A DNA stretch of 64,000 nucleotides from Psychroserpens luteolus (GTDB lineage Bacteria; Bacteroidota; Bacteroidia; Flavobacteriales; Flavobacteriaceae), in the NCBI RefSeq assembly GCF_021032705.1, contig NZ_JAHVXI010000001.1:868001-932000 (forward strand). The letters are read 5' to 3'. Of the stretch, positions 41,176 to 51,173 are shown piece after piece (position 1 is the stretch's first letter; the number at the start of each line of letters is the position of its first letter). The position numbers were made by a program, and so were the translations under genes. The notes under the pieces are model-generated. The model was not told the DNA's origin. It saw nothing but the letters and a program-made list of their open reading frames with translations, and made no database searches.

Positions 41176-44100
41176 GTTTTTCTCCGTTATTTAGGTCTAA
41201 AATATAAAAATAAGTACCAACAGGAAGTAATCCTGAAGTTGTTGGTATACCCATATTTGGTGTTCCATTCCAATTATTTTCGTAATTCTTGCTTTCATAA
41301 ACTTGTACACCCAATCTATTGTAGATCTTAATAAGGTTATTAGGATATTCTTCGATACATTCTATAGAAAACACATCATTTAAGCCATCATCATTTGGCG
41401 ACAACCCTTCAGGGATATATAGGCAAAAGCCAACAGTAACTTCAGCATCGTCCATGTTGTTGGTCTCATCTCGATCAGGTTGTTCTAAACTATTGAGTAA
41501 GGCCACGTTTAGTAAATCAGAACTTGAAGTAACTTGAGCAACAATAGTTAATATTTCAGATTGATTACTATCTAATGCACTAATAGACCAAATAAATGTT
41601 GAGCTATCAAATGTTCCTGCTGAAGTGGATGTCGATATGAAACTCATTCCATTTGGAAATACATCGAGTATTTCTATTGTAGTACCTTGAGACGTTCCCA
41701 AGTTAGTAGCAGTAATTTGAAAAGTGACTTGATCTCCAATTGAAGCTTCTTGCGGAGAAACAGTTTTCAAAACTTGAATATCTACATCAGAATTATCATC
41801 TAACACCGTTAATGTTGCATTCGTTTGAGACGTATCTATATTGTTTTGAGATTCAAAATTATTAGTGTCATTAAGATAGACTCCAGGCGTATTGGAAGTG
41901 ACCACAACATCAAAAGTACAAGAGGCTACGCCTTCAGGAAAAACCAAATTAGTAACACCTGCAAAATTATCTCCAGTATTCCCAACAAATGTTGCTGTAC
42001 AACCATTACTCATCACCCAATCTGGTGCCGAAACTAAAGTAATCTCTTGAGGAAACACATCAGTAAATGAAATGTCACTCTGAGATGGGTTTGACGGTAA
42101 ATTAGTAATGGTAAATGTTAGAGTGCTTTGTTCTCCAATGATTATAGTATCCGGATTGTAGTTTTTGTCAAGAACTGGAGCCACAATTTGAACATTACTA
42201 ATAGAAGTATTGGTTTCTGGTGAAATTTCAGAATTATCATTTTCATTTGGTGTAGCTACGGCAATATTATTATAAGCACCTCCAAAACTAGGAGCTGTAA
42301 CCGGTATTGTAATTCTTATCGTAGAACCTGCATCCATATTAGCAATAGTTCCTGTGACACTATTATTAGTTATAGTAAGGTCTGTACTGCATGTTGCATT
42401 TCCGTTAGTAACGACACAAGTAGGCGTGCCGTTGGTTATAAATACGTCATTAATAGTATCTTCAAAGTCGATATTAATAGCATTTGAGCTGTTTTCACTA
42501 TTTGTGATATCGATAATCCAGTTAAAATTTTGATTGATATTTACTTGAGTAAATTCTGGAAATGTTTGAACCACTAAATCAACACAAGGCGCAATAAATG
42601 TTGTGACAGTGTCTTCATTATTTGCTGGATTATTATCAAAAGAACTATTGGCATGATTGATTTCTACAGAATTAAAAACAGGTATAGCATTGACATCACA
42701 ATCGGTTTCCCAGGCAACTGTAACATGAAACGTCACCGAGCTATTGGCTGGTAAAGTCCAATTATCGGCTTCGGTAATTTCCCAAAAGATATCAGGTTCA
42801 CCATTAAGAGAGATACCATCTAAAGGCACACCAATATTGGCGGTATTTATAGTAAAACATTGTGCGTTACCTGTTGTTGAAATACAGTCTACCGAGACCA
42901 GTTCACCAGTGTAACCTATATTTCCTAAATTTTCGGTAAAGTCTATCAATTCAATTTCTGTATCTAAATCACTGAGGTTTGAAGCTGTAATTTCATAGGT
43001 CACATTTCCGGCTTGTATGGTATTATCAGGTGACTCACCAATAGGTAATACAGGATCGATTTGCGTTTTTGTGACTTCTAAATTTATTGTAGGGCAAGCC
43101 TCTGTTGCAGGCAACATAACAAAATCGGTTTGCGAACTATTTTGAACGTTAGAATCTAATATATCGGCTTCAAGCACATTTGTCCCACTTCTAATATTGG
43201 CCATACTTATATCGGTACTGAAAGAACATTCGGGCTCTAAAAATATAACGACTGTCGTAATCGTGATTGTAGCACCAACAGGCATTAGAAAGGGGTCACT
43301 AACCCAAAATAGATCGTCGACATTTATATTGATATCATCACAACTTATATTTCCTGTGGTTTGTGTACAGTTTACTGAAATGATCTGCCATTCAATTGCT
43401 GGTGATAAATTTTGAAGAAAGAATGCAGCATTAGCATCCAATGGACCATTGTTGCAAATGGTAGTTTCAAAAGTCACTTCCTCATTCCAATCGGCTACAG
43501 TTGCAGGATCTGGATCGATTTGGATAGTGTCAATACAAAGATCTGTTAACTGACATAGTTCAGCTTCTAGTAATGGTGTAATGACCGGATCTGATTCGCT
43601 TGGTGACACATTAGCGTGATCTAATTCTATCCGTATAATACTCGACACCGAAATAGGCATTTGCTCTACAGCACAAGACGGATCAAGATATTCATATACT
43701 ATTTCAAAAGTAGCCGAACCTCCTGCGGTAAATATAAGCGGAGCTCCAATAGAAAACATATCTGTAGTGGCACTAATCAAATTAGGCGCTCCAGGAGCAA
43801 GTCCTGAAACATCTGGACATTCTGTTCCATTAGTGGTGCCAATACATTCAATAGATTCTAATTTTACATTTGGTCGACCATAGTCTAGATCTGAAAGTAA
43901 ATTAAGCTCACCTATGATCTCAGTTAAAGGGAAGTCAATATCACTATTATTGGTAATGGTAAATTGATAGGTCACAAAAGTATTCCATGAAGGAATAGGT
44001 GTGCCTTGAGTAGGAGAAATTTGAGAATGTTCTACAGTAAAATCTATAAGCACATCAATCACATCAATAGAGATTAGCGACTGGTTATTAGAGTTGTTTG

Positions 44101-44539
44101 TATCTGTTGTTCCATTAGGCGGCGTGATTATCGCATTAATAGCAATACCTCCAACTTGAGGAGGAGCTGTGACTTCAATTTTTAATTCCACACTAGAGTC
44201 ACTCGGTAAATTAGCAACGGTTCCAGTAAGAATACTTCCGTTTAGATTAAGGTTTGATGCATCAGAGGCACCTCCAGAATTATTTTGAGAACTAATGGCA
44301 TCAATATCTAAATTTGCCAAATCATTGTCCATTGTAATTTCAAATGTCGCATCGTTTACAGTATTACCAGAGTTGATTATGGTTATGATGTATTGAAAAT
44401 CTTGAAAAATTTCTACTTGCGATACGGCACTACCACTTGTATTTTGAGCTTGAGCAACAATAGACAAATCTGTAGTTTGCCCATAAATTTGACTGTAAGC
44501 ACATAGAAAGAAAATTAAGCGGAAAAATTTTCCAATCAT
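41144..44539 (-). CDS. large DUF11-repeat surface protein with type B T9SS (gliding-motility-type) tail
   Basis: 1131 residues. Signal peptide (YSQIYGQ), then repeated DUF11/CARDB-like beta-sandwich domains with the recurring pattern of NNGNAxCS loops and paired cysteines, and a C-terminal gliding-motility-associated domain (YIPEGLSPNDDGLNDVF...YNRLGVQVYES...WVYLNY). It is expected to be exported by the type IX system and attached to the surface. It is probably an adhesin; ligand unknown. Confidence 0.85.
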   Translation of the reverse strand: MIGKFFRLIFFLCAYSQIYGQTTDLSIVAQAQNTSGSAVSQVEIFQDFQYIITIINSGNTVNDATFEITMDNDLANLDIDAISSQNNSGGASDASNLNLNGSILTGTVANLPSDSSVELKIEVTAPPQVGGIAINAIITPPNGTTDTNNSNNQSLISIDVIDVLIDFTVEHSQISPTQGTPIPSWNTFVTYQFTITNNSDIDFPLTEIIGELNLLSDLDYGRPNVKLESIECIGTTNGTECPDVSGLAPGAPNLISATTDMFSIGAPLIFTAGGSATFEIVYEYLDPSCAVEQMPISVSSIIRIELDHANVSPSESDPVITPLLEAELCQLTDLCIDTIQIDPDPATVADWNEEVTFETTICNNGPLDANAAFFLQNLSPAIEWQIISVNCTQTTGNISCDDININVDDLFWVSDPFLMPVGATITITTVVIFLEPECSFSTDISMANIRSGTNVLEADILDSNVQNSSQTDFVMLPATEACPTINLEVTKTQIDPVLPIGESPDNTIQAGNVTYEITASNLSDLDTEIELIDFTENLGNIGYTGELVSVDCISTTGNAQCFTINTANIGVPLDGISLNGEPDIFWEITEADNWTLPANSSVTFHVTVAWETDCDVNAIPVFNSVEINHANSSFDNNPANNEDTVTTFIAPCVDLVVQTFPEFTQVNINQNFNWIIDITNSENSSNAINIDFEDTINDVFITNGTPTCVVTNGNATCSTDLTITNNSVTGTIANMDAGSTIRITIPVTAPSFGGAYNNIAVATPNENDNSEISPETNTSISNVQIVAPVLDKNYNPDTIIIGEQSTLTFTITNLPSNPSQSDISFTDVFPQEITLVSAPDWVMSNGCTATFVGNTGDNFAGVTNLVFPEGVASCTFDVVVTSNTPGVYLNDTNNFESQNNIDTSQTNATLTVLDDNSDVDIQVLKTVSPQEASIGDQVTFQITATNLGTSQGTTIEILDVFPNGMSFISTSTSAGTFDSSTFIWSISALDSNQSEILTIVAQVTSSSDLLNVALLNSLEQPDRDETNNMDDAEVTVGFCLYIPEGLSPNDDGLNDVFSIECIEEYPNNLIKIYNRLGVQVYESKNYENNWNGTPNMGIPTTSGLLPVGTYFYILDLNNGEKPILGWVYLNY

Positions 44540-44605
44540 AAAGGATGGTTTAATACAAGACGCTAATTATTGCGAAAGGTTGCGTTAATATAGTCTAAAA
44601 CATTG

Positions 44606-44613
44606 TAAATTTG
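44606..44613 (+). promoter_or_regulatory. rsmI -7 promoter element
   Basis: TAAATTTG, a perfect Bacteroidota -7 box, ends 18 bp before ATG 44632. It overlaps the alternative upstream ATG at 44611 and therefore supports 44632 as the start. Confidence 0.5.
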
Positions 44614-44631
44614 AAAAGAAATCTCTTACAA

Positions 44632-45303
44632 ATGAGCAAACTCTATATTGTACCAACACCTATCGGAAATTTAAAAGACATGACATTTAGAGCTATTGAA
44701 GTTCTAAATGATGTTGATTTGATTTTAGCTGAAGATACACGTACATCTGGAAAGCTTTTGAAACATTTTGAGATTGGAACACCAATGCAAAGTCATCATA
44801 TGCATAATGAGCATAAAATGGTGGATCAACTCGTACAAAAATTAAAAAGCGGAATGTCTATCGCACTCATTAGTGATGCTGGAACTCCAGCAATTTCAGA
44901 CCCTGGGTTTTTATTAACTAGAGCTTGTATTGAAAACAACATTGAAGTCGATTGTTTACCAGGCGCAACGGCTTTTGTTCCTGCATTGGTCAACTCAGGA
45001 TTACCAAACGACAAATTTGTATTTGAAGGCTTTCTTCCGGTAAAAAAAGGAAGACAAACACGGTTAAAATTATTGGCTGAAGAAACCCGAACTATGGTGT
45101 TTTATGAGAGTCCGCACAAACTGATAAAAACGCTCACTAATTTTTGTGAATATTTTGGAGACGATCGATTGGTTTCGGTATCAAGAGAATTAACCAAGCT
45201 TTATGAAGAAACCATAAGAGGTAGTGCAAAAGAGGTTTTGGAGCATTATACCAATAAGCCGCCAAAAGGCGAAATAGTGATTATAGTAGGCGGGAAAAAA
45301 TAA
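44632..45303 (+). CDS. rsmI: 16S rRNA (cytidine1402-2'-O)-methyltransferase
   Basis: 223 residues from ATG 44632 (MSKLYIVPTPIGNLKD), as in RsmI proteins; the in-frame ATG at 44611 adds seven residues and sits on the promoter. Typical motifs: PTPIGNLKDMT, AEDTRTSGKLL, LISDAGTPAISDPGF, VNCLPGAT-type DCLPGATA. It methylates C1402 of 16S rRNA. The stop overlaps the next start (TAATG). Confidence 0.94.
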   Translation: MSKLYIVPTPIGNLKDMTFRAIEVLNDVDLILAEDTRTSGKLLKHFEIGTPMQSHHMHNEHKMVDQLVQKLKSGMSIALISDAGTPAISDPGFLLTRACIENNIEVDCLPGATAFVPALVNSGLPNDKFVFEGFLPVKKGRQTRLKLLAEETRTMVFYESPHKLIKTLTNFCEYFGDDRLVSVSRELTKLYEETIRGSAKEVLEHYTNKPPKGEIVIIVGGKK

Positions 45304-45872
45304 TGGAAGTTTTACTTAACAATATTAGACAATGTAGCATCTGCGAAAAGCATTTACCGCTTGGTCCGCGTCCAATTGCGAGTGGACATCCAGATTCTAA
45401 AATCGTTATTATAGGTCAGGCACCAGGAACAAAAGTACATGCCTCAGGAATCCCATGGGATGATGCTAGCGGAAAGCAATTACGTAAATGGCTTGGTGTT
45501 TCTGATGACGACTTTTACGATGAACGTAAATTTGCCATAATACCTATGGGGTTTTGTTATCCTGGAAAAGGAAAAAGTGGAGATTTGCCGCCAAGAACTG
45601 AATGTGCACCACAATGGCACCAACCCTTATTTGATCATATGAAACATGTGGAGTTGGTGATTTTAATTGGCATGTATGCGCAAAAATATTATTTGAAAGA
45701 TCAGGCTAAGCGCACTTTAACCGAAACCGTTGCTAATTATAAAGACTACTTGCCTCAATATTTCACCTTGCCACATCCTAGCCCCAGAAATCGCTTTTGG
45801 CTAGCTAAAAACCCTTGGTTTGAAACCGAAGTGTTGCCAGAGTTGAAGAAACGTATTGAACCTCTATTATGA
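45303..45872 (+). CDS. uracil-DNA glycosylase family protein
   Basis: 189 residues. N-terminal Cys pair (CSICEKH), IIGQAPGTKVH active-site loop, PMGFCYPGKG, and LPHPSPRN near the C-terminus, as in the compact UDG-superfamily proteins of Bacteroidota. Base-excision activity is expected but substrate range is unclear. Overlaps rsmI by one base and the next gene by four. Confidence 0.85.
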   Translation: MEVLLNNIRQCSICEKHLPLGPRPIASGHPDSKIVIIGQAPGTKVHASGIPWDDASGKQLRKWLGVSDDDFYDERKFAIIPMGFCYPGKGKSGDLPPRTECAPQWHQPLFDHMKHVELVILIGMYAQKYYLKDQAKRTLTETVANYKDYLPQYFTLPHPSPRNRFWLAKNPWFETEVLPELKKRIEPLL

Positions 45873-46540
45873 GAAGAAAAGTTCTTTTATTATTAGTTAT
45901 AGTTATTTGCAATATGAGTTATTCTCAAGAGAGAGATGAATGCGACTTGTTGTCAACAACTAGTGTTGCTACTTCAGCGCTTAAGTTTAATTTAAGAGAA
46001 ATAACTGCTAAAAACTATAATTCTAACAAAATATCAATTGCTGAAAAGTTTAGCTTAATTTCTAATAGTGATTCAATAGAAAATGTACTAAAGAGTAAAT
46101 ACCCTAAGCTTTTTAAAAAGAAAAACAACAAATTTGTTTTTGAGACTTTTGATGGGAAAAATATTACGGTTCATAATAATTTAGTTCAAGATAAAACATA
46201 CATGACATACACATTTAAAGCTCTGTATAAAAACTATGTTATTATTTTTCAAAACTATTATGAAGGTTCAAGTTCTATATTAATCGACACCAAAACCAAT
46301 GCGGTTTATTTGCTTCCAGATAAACCCTATTTTATTACAGATACATTAGTATATAGCTATGGGCATTATAATGGAGGGACTGATTTAACGATACTAGATA
46401 TAGGAAAAAATAAAGCTTTATATTTTACATTTGACAATATTTGGTTTGAAAGTACTTATTATCTATCGACAGACTTAAAGTTTAAAGTTAAGTGTATGGC
46501 ATCTGAAGAAACAAAATACTTGGAGGTGTTTAAATATTAA
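45869..46540 (+). CDS. secreted hypothetical protein
   Basis: 223 residues with a signal peptide (LLLLVIVICNMSYSQ). The rest is beta-rich (NAVYLLPDKPYFITDT, YLSTDLKFKVKC) with no recognised domain. ATGA overlap with the UDG-family gene suggests co-transcription, without indicating a shared function. Confidence 0.65.
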   Translation: MRRKVLLLLVIVICNMSYSQERDECDLLSTTSVATSALKFNLREITAKNYNSNKISIAEKFSLISNSDSIENVLKSKYPKLFKKKNNKFVFETFDGKNITVHNNLVQDKTYMTYTFKALYKNYVIIFQNYYEGSSSILIDTKTNAVYLLPDKPYFITDTLVYSYGHYNGGTDLTILDIGKNKALYFTFDNIWFESTYYLSTDLKFKVKCMASEETKYLEVFKY

Positions 46541-46566
46541 AAGCCTCTCCATTTCTGAAGAGGCCT
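46541..46566 (-). terminator. terminator of A2M-plug gene
   Basis: AGAGGC / GCCTCT stem with a short T-run (TTTT) on the - strand, between converging genes. Confidence 0.55.
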
Positions 46567-46593
46567 CATTCAACAACTAAAATATGACAACCA

Positions 46594-49500
46594 TCAATTC
46601 AAAATCTTAATTGTATTTCCTTCAATCCAAGTTTTGAATTCATCACCATAATATAAGTAGGCAGTACTGGCAGGTGCTTGATAGTCACCTGCAATATCGG
46701 CTTTGAGGTCAAGCCTGATGGTTTTTGTTTCAGAAGGTTTGAGCGACCTCCAGTAAAACACCAGATAGTTATCAAACACTTCATAATAGGCTACTTTTTC
46801 TTCTTCTAATAGTTCTTTCAATTGCCAAGGTTGTGCTGTAGTTCCAGATGGAATACCAATAATAGATGTCACCATTCCTAAAGGTTCTGCTTTAGCATTA
46901 GATACGTGTATAGTCATACTCACATTGTCACCAACTTTATACTTACTTTCAAGAAGTTTAGTGTCTAATTTTAGCGGATTTTCAGAAGAGGAATCTGGAA
47001 CATAACTATCCCAGTTTATAGTTAAACAATATGGAAAAGTGACGTCATCATTAGCAAATTGCACTTGAATCTTTTGTTGCCCTTTTTTGAAATAAGTTTC
47101 TAAACTATCAATGACGATCTTTCCTTGAGAGTTAATATTCAATCGTCTTTTTAGAGACTGACCATTAATTGTTAATTCTACGGTATCATTAGCTTTGATA
47201 ATATGCTGTTTTTGCATTTTAGTATAATTGATCAATGCTTTTAATGCCATAGCTGTAGATTGCGTAGAACCAAATCTATCGTACTTTCTTAGACCTACTA
47301 AGTACTCAACACCTTTAGCAATCAAAACTTTATCTGCCTGAACTTCTCTCATTAAAGCTAATAAGGTAAAAGCGGTAGTTTCTATATGTTTTGCATTTCC
47401 GTAGGACCTTGTAATGGTGTTTTTCACAGGTAAACCTTTAAAATCACCCTTAAAGATTTGATCTTTAAGTTTACCAATAAGTATACTTGCATTTTCTGGC
47501 TTATTAAGATTATAGCTCGCTAAGGCCATCATTGCCATTTTATAAGCATCTTTACTTTTTAGAGCATCTTTAAATGCTGCTTCGTACTCTAAGCTGAGGT
47601 CTACATCAATTCCTGCTTCGCTAATCGCATAGACGATATAAGCATTGGCAACATCGGCTGGAGAGCTCGCAAAACTATCATAACCTTTAGTACTTTTTTT
47701 AAAGCCACCTTTCCCGTCTTTTCTGCTCATGAGCCATTGTACAGTTCTATCGATCATGGCTTGATCTACATTATCATAGACCTGTTTCATCTCAGTAAAC
47801 TCTAAAATACCGTAAGCCGTTAAGGTTTCATGAGGAGGTGTTTTTCCAAACCACTCAAAACCACCTTTTCTGGTTTCAAACCCAATGAGACGCTTATAAC
47901 CTTTATCAATAAAATCTAAAGCTTTGGCTTCTATTTCAGGATTGCTTTTACCAGATTCTTTAAGATACTGAAGCACCATAATGTTTGGATATGTTGATGA
48001 TGAGGTCTGTTCAAAACAACCGTAAGGAGCTCTTATTAAAGATTCTATTCCGTTCATTACGTCACCAATAACATCTGTGTAAATATTGAATTCGGCGCTT
48101 AGACTTCCGTCAACAACACTATTAATATCAAATTGGTAGACTCCAGATTTAGAACCAGAAATCGAGGTTTCTGTTGGGAAGTACGGACTTAAAATCGTCA
48201 CCTTCTTTTTAACCACGTCACTTAGAGTTTCAGAGTTTATATGAACTTCAATCGTTGCTTTTTCCACTTTTTCAATAGGAACTACACGAACGTTTCTCAA
48301 CACCGAGCTGTTGGCATTAACAGTGACTTGACCGTCATAACTTTCGATAAACTTTAACTGTTTAGGTAGTATAATTTCGATATCAGCAGTAATGTCTTTA
48401 TCGGTCTCGTTTGTTATGGTCAATGGTAAAATCACGACATCTTTAAGCGCCATATAGTTAGGTGACTTAAAATCGACATTCAATAATTTTTTTGTGGCAT
48501 AGGTTTCTTCTTGTCTTCCAATCATACCATTAAAGCCAACCCCTTCAGTAGTAATTTTAAAAGAGGTGATGGCATCATTATTGTAAAACTCAACTTCTGC
48601 TTGTCCATTAGCATCTGTTTGAACCACTGGATTCCAATAAATAGTTTGTCTAAAATCGGTTCTTTCGCTTGTAGCATTTCCACCTACATAAACAGGAACG
48701 TAAAATTCTTTTGAGCGAGAGAGTCGCGCTGGTTTCGAGTTTTGAAAATAGGCGATACCATAGTTATTGAACTTGGCATTATTTAATTTTTTCTTTGAAC
48801 TATTATTAATATAACCACCACTATTGGTTTGAATAACAATAACACCATTAGCACCTCTACAACCATAAATTGCTGTAGCTCCAGCATCTTTTATCACGCC
48901 AACACTGTAGAGGTCTGAAGGATTAAGGTTTCTAAAAACACTTTCGTCTACAGGGACGCCGTCGACTATAAACAAAGGTTCGGTATTTCCAGAGATACTT
49001 CCAACACCTCTCAATTGGACAGTTGAGTTTGCACCAGGCGCACCATTGGCTGTTGTGATATGAAGTCCTGCCACTTGCCCTTGTAATAATTGTGCTACCG
49101 AAGATGTGTTTGAGAGGGTTTCTTCTGAGACTATTACTACAGAAGTGGTTGATGCGCTCTTACTTGTTGTTCGATATCCTACAACAACTACTTCATCAAG
49201 TTGGCTAGAATCTTCGGTAAGCGCAATTTTTGTTGCTTCTGCTTTTTTTAGAATCTTCTTTTTTAAAGGCTTTTCTTCTTTATCAAAAGCTTTGATGTCT
49301 TCGGTATTTTCTTTATAAGGAGCGTCTTTATGATATTGATAGCGACCATTAATAAAGTTCGTTTTTTTAATAAATACAGATTTTCTATCATCTCTGTAAG
49401 CCAATAGAACCAGATGCTGACTATCTGTGAATTTAAATGTAAATGTCCCATCGTCTTCGGTATCAAATACAAGTATTTTATGACCAGATCTATCCATAAG

Positions 49501-51168
49501 GAGTAAATGTGCTGTAATTGGCTTTCCGTTTTTATCAACGACGGTTCCGGTCTGTATAGCATGTTGTTCTGGTAAAAACTCAGCATTTTCTAATGTTACT
49601 TTTGGATCCACAATATAGTTCCTCCACCCATGCGTAAGCATTAAATAGTCTAAAGCTTCGGCAGATTTTTCTTCTTTAGGATTGAGGTAAAAACTTGGTT
49701 TATGAATTTTTCCTTTTAATTCTGAAGACACTAATAAGTACGACAGGATATGATCTTGCTTGTCATCTGCAAACGATAACAACTTGTTGTCTGCAACAGC
49801 AATAGATACGTTGGAAGGCAAAGGCTGACCTTTGGCATCTGTAGTATTGATCTTTAATTTTACTTTTTCACGAGTTTCGTAAACGGTTTTTTCTAAGTCT
49901 ATAGCAATATTTAACTGTTTATGTGCATTGACAAACACCAAACGTTCAGCCACAATTTGATTTCCCTTATTTTTTATACTGAATTTGGTAATTCCCATTG
50001 GAAAGTCTTCAGTATTTATACTAATAAAATTCTCGTTGTTAGATATTTTTTTCTCAAGTAATACTTTGGAAGCACTTGAAACCTCTAAGCGTAATGACTT
50101 TTTTTCAGTAGAAAACAGTATGATTTTAGCTCTAGATTCTTCCGTTTCTACTGAAAACCGAGTTCCTTCGTTTTGAACTTTTGGAAGCACAATTTCGCGT
50201 TCAGAAGCAAAAGGCGATTTTAATTTTGCTACATAGGTTTCACCTTGTTCTGCGGAAATCGCAACACGTCCCATACCGTCATGAAAACTTGAAAATGTGG
50301 CTACAGTGTTACCTTTGCTGTCAATAATATCACCGCTTACATCAACGGGTTTTGCAAATTCATTAAGGGCCTTGAATGCAATAGTATTTGTAGTTCCTGC
50401 TATGATTTGTCCACTTTCAGGAAAAAACTGAAGATCAAGATTGTCTAAGACCACAGGAACACTTCGAGAAATAGATTCTGTTGATCCTTTGTATGGAATA
50501 AGAATATTGAGAACCACATCTGTAGAGCTCAACTCTTTAGGAAGCGTAAATGATGGATTTGTTTTTCCTTTGATGTCTGTCACTGCTTTTTGAGTGATTA
50601 TTTTTTGTCCTTTTACTGAGACTTCATATGTGATTTCTGTACTAGCAAGCGGTTTGTTCTTTAAGTCTTTAACTTCAAAATTGGCAATGACTTCGCTGTT
50701 TTTTCCGTAGCCTTCTTTTTGAAAGTCCAATGTTAAAAGCAAGTTAGGTTTTACCACTTTTTGAACTGTTATTTGTTTTGTAAAAAAGGCGTGTTCACCA
50801 AAATTACGCATCCAATTCGTATAGATTTTTAATGTGTAAATACCGCCTACCCAATTAGCGTTAATATCAAAATCGCCATAGGCATAACCATCTTTGATAG
50901 ATAACTTTAGAGATTTAACTATAGCGCCTTTAGGTGAAATAAGTTCTGCATGTGCGACATCACTAAGGTTGGAAACCGTATTATTTTCGGTAACGATATA
51001 AGATTTAAACCACAGTGTCTCACCAGGGAAGTAAAATGGTCTATCAGTTTGTGTATATATTTTTTCTACTGGAGCTATTGTATTTTGATATGCTTTAAAA
51101 GCCGTCAATGATGTCATGACAATAAAAGCTAAAAGACAATAAACACCTGTGTTTTTTATAGTTTTCAT
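46594..51168 (-). CDS. alpha-2-macroglobulin family protein containing a TonB plug domain
   Basis: 1524 residues. N-terminal signal/anchor, MG2-type beta-sandwich domains (TDRPFYFPGETLWFKSY), a carboxypeptidase-regulatory-like insert, then a TonB-receptor plug at about residues 655-780 (LDEVVVVGY, VAGLHITTANG, VQLRGVGSI, LFIVDGVPVDE, IKDAGATAIYGCRGANGVI). After this come A2M domains with a thioester motif Cys1051-Phe-Glu-Gln1054 and an alpha-toroid region. It starts 5 bp after a SusC-like gene that lacks its own plug, and they are certainly co-transcribed. Probably envelope defence or protein capture coupled to TonB. Confidence 0.88.
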   Translation of the reverse strand: MKTIKNTGVYCLLAFIVMTSLTAFKAYQNTIAPVEKIYTQTDRPFYFPGETLWFKSYIVTENNTVSNLSDVAHAELISPKGAIVKSLKLSIKDGYAYGDFDINANWVGGIYTLKIYTNWMRNFGEHAFFTKQITVQKVVKPNLLLTLDFQKEGYGKNSEVIANFEVKDLKNKPLASTEITYEVSVKGQKIITQKAVTDIKGKTNPSFTLPKELSSTDVVLNILIPYKGSTESISRSVPVVLDNLDLQFFPESGQIIAGTTNTIAFKALNEFAKPVDVSGDIIDSKGNTVATFSSFHDGMGRVAISAEQGETYVAKLKSPFASEREIVLPKVQNEGTRFSVETEESRAKIILFSTEKKSLRLEVSSASKVLLEKKISNNENFISINTEDFPMGITKFSIKNKGNQIVAERLVFVNAHKQLNIAIDLEKTVYETREKVKLKINTTDAKGQPLPSNVSIAVADNKLLSFADDKQDHILSYLLVSSELKGKIHKPSFYLNPKEEKSAEALDYLMLTHGWRNYIVDPKVTLENAEFLPEQHAIQTGTVVDKNGKPITAHLLLMDRSGHKILVFDTEDDGTFTFKFTDSQHLVLLAYRDDRKSVFIKKTNFINGRYQYHKDAPYKENTEDIKAFDKEEKPLKKKILKKAEATKIALTEDSSQLDEVVVVGYRTTSKSASTTSVVIVSEETLSNTSSVAQLLQGQVAGLHITTANGAPGANSTVQLRGVGSISGNTEPLFIVDGVPVDESVFRNLNPSDLYSVGVIKDAGATAIYGCRGANGVIVIQTNSGGYINNSSKKKLNNAKFNNYGIAYFQNSKPARLSRSKEFYVPVYVGGNATSERTDFRQTIYWNPVVQTDANGQAEVEFYNNDAITSFKITTEGVGFNGMIGRQEETYATKKLLNVDFKSPNYMALKDVVILPLTITNETDKDITADIEIILPKQLKFIESYDGQVTVNANSSVLRNVRVVPIEKVEKATIEVHINSETLSDVVKKKVTILSPYFPTETSISGSKSGVYQFDINSVVDGSLSAEFNIYTDVIGDVMNGIESLIRAPYGCFEQTSSSTYPNIMVLQYLKESGKSNPEIEAKALDFIDKGYKRLIGFETRKGGFEWFGKTPPHETLTAYGILEFTEMKQVYDNVDQAMIDRTVQWLMSRKDGKGGFKKSTKGYDSFASSPADVANAYIVYAISEAGIDVDLSLEYEAAFKDALKSKDAYKMAMMALASYNLNKPENASILIGKLKDQIFKGDFKGLPVKNTITRSYGNAKHIETTAFTLLALMREVQADKVLIAKGVEYLVGLRKYDRFGSTQSTAMALKALINYTKMQKQHIIKANDTVELTINGQSLKRRLNINSQGKIVIDSLETYFKKGQQKIQVQFANDDVTFPYCLTINWDSYVPDSSSENPLKLDTKLLESKYKVGDNVSMTIHVSNAKAEPLGMVTSIIGIPSGTTAQPWQLKELLEEEKVAYYEVFDNYLVFYWRSLKPSETKTIRLDLKADIAGDYQAPASTAYLYYGDEFKTWIEGNTIKILN

Positions 51169-51173
51169 AACGA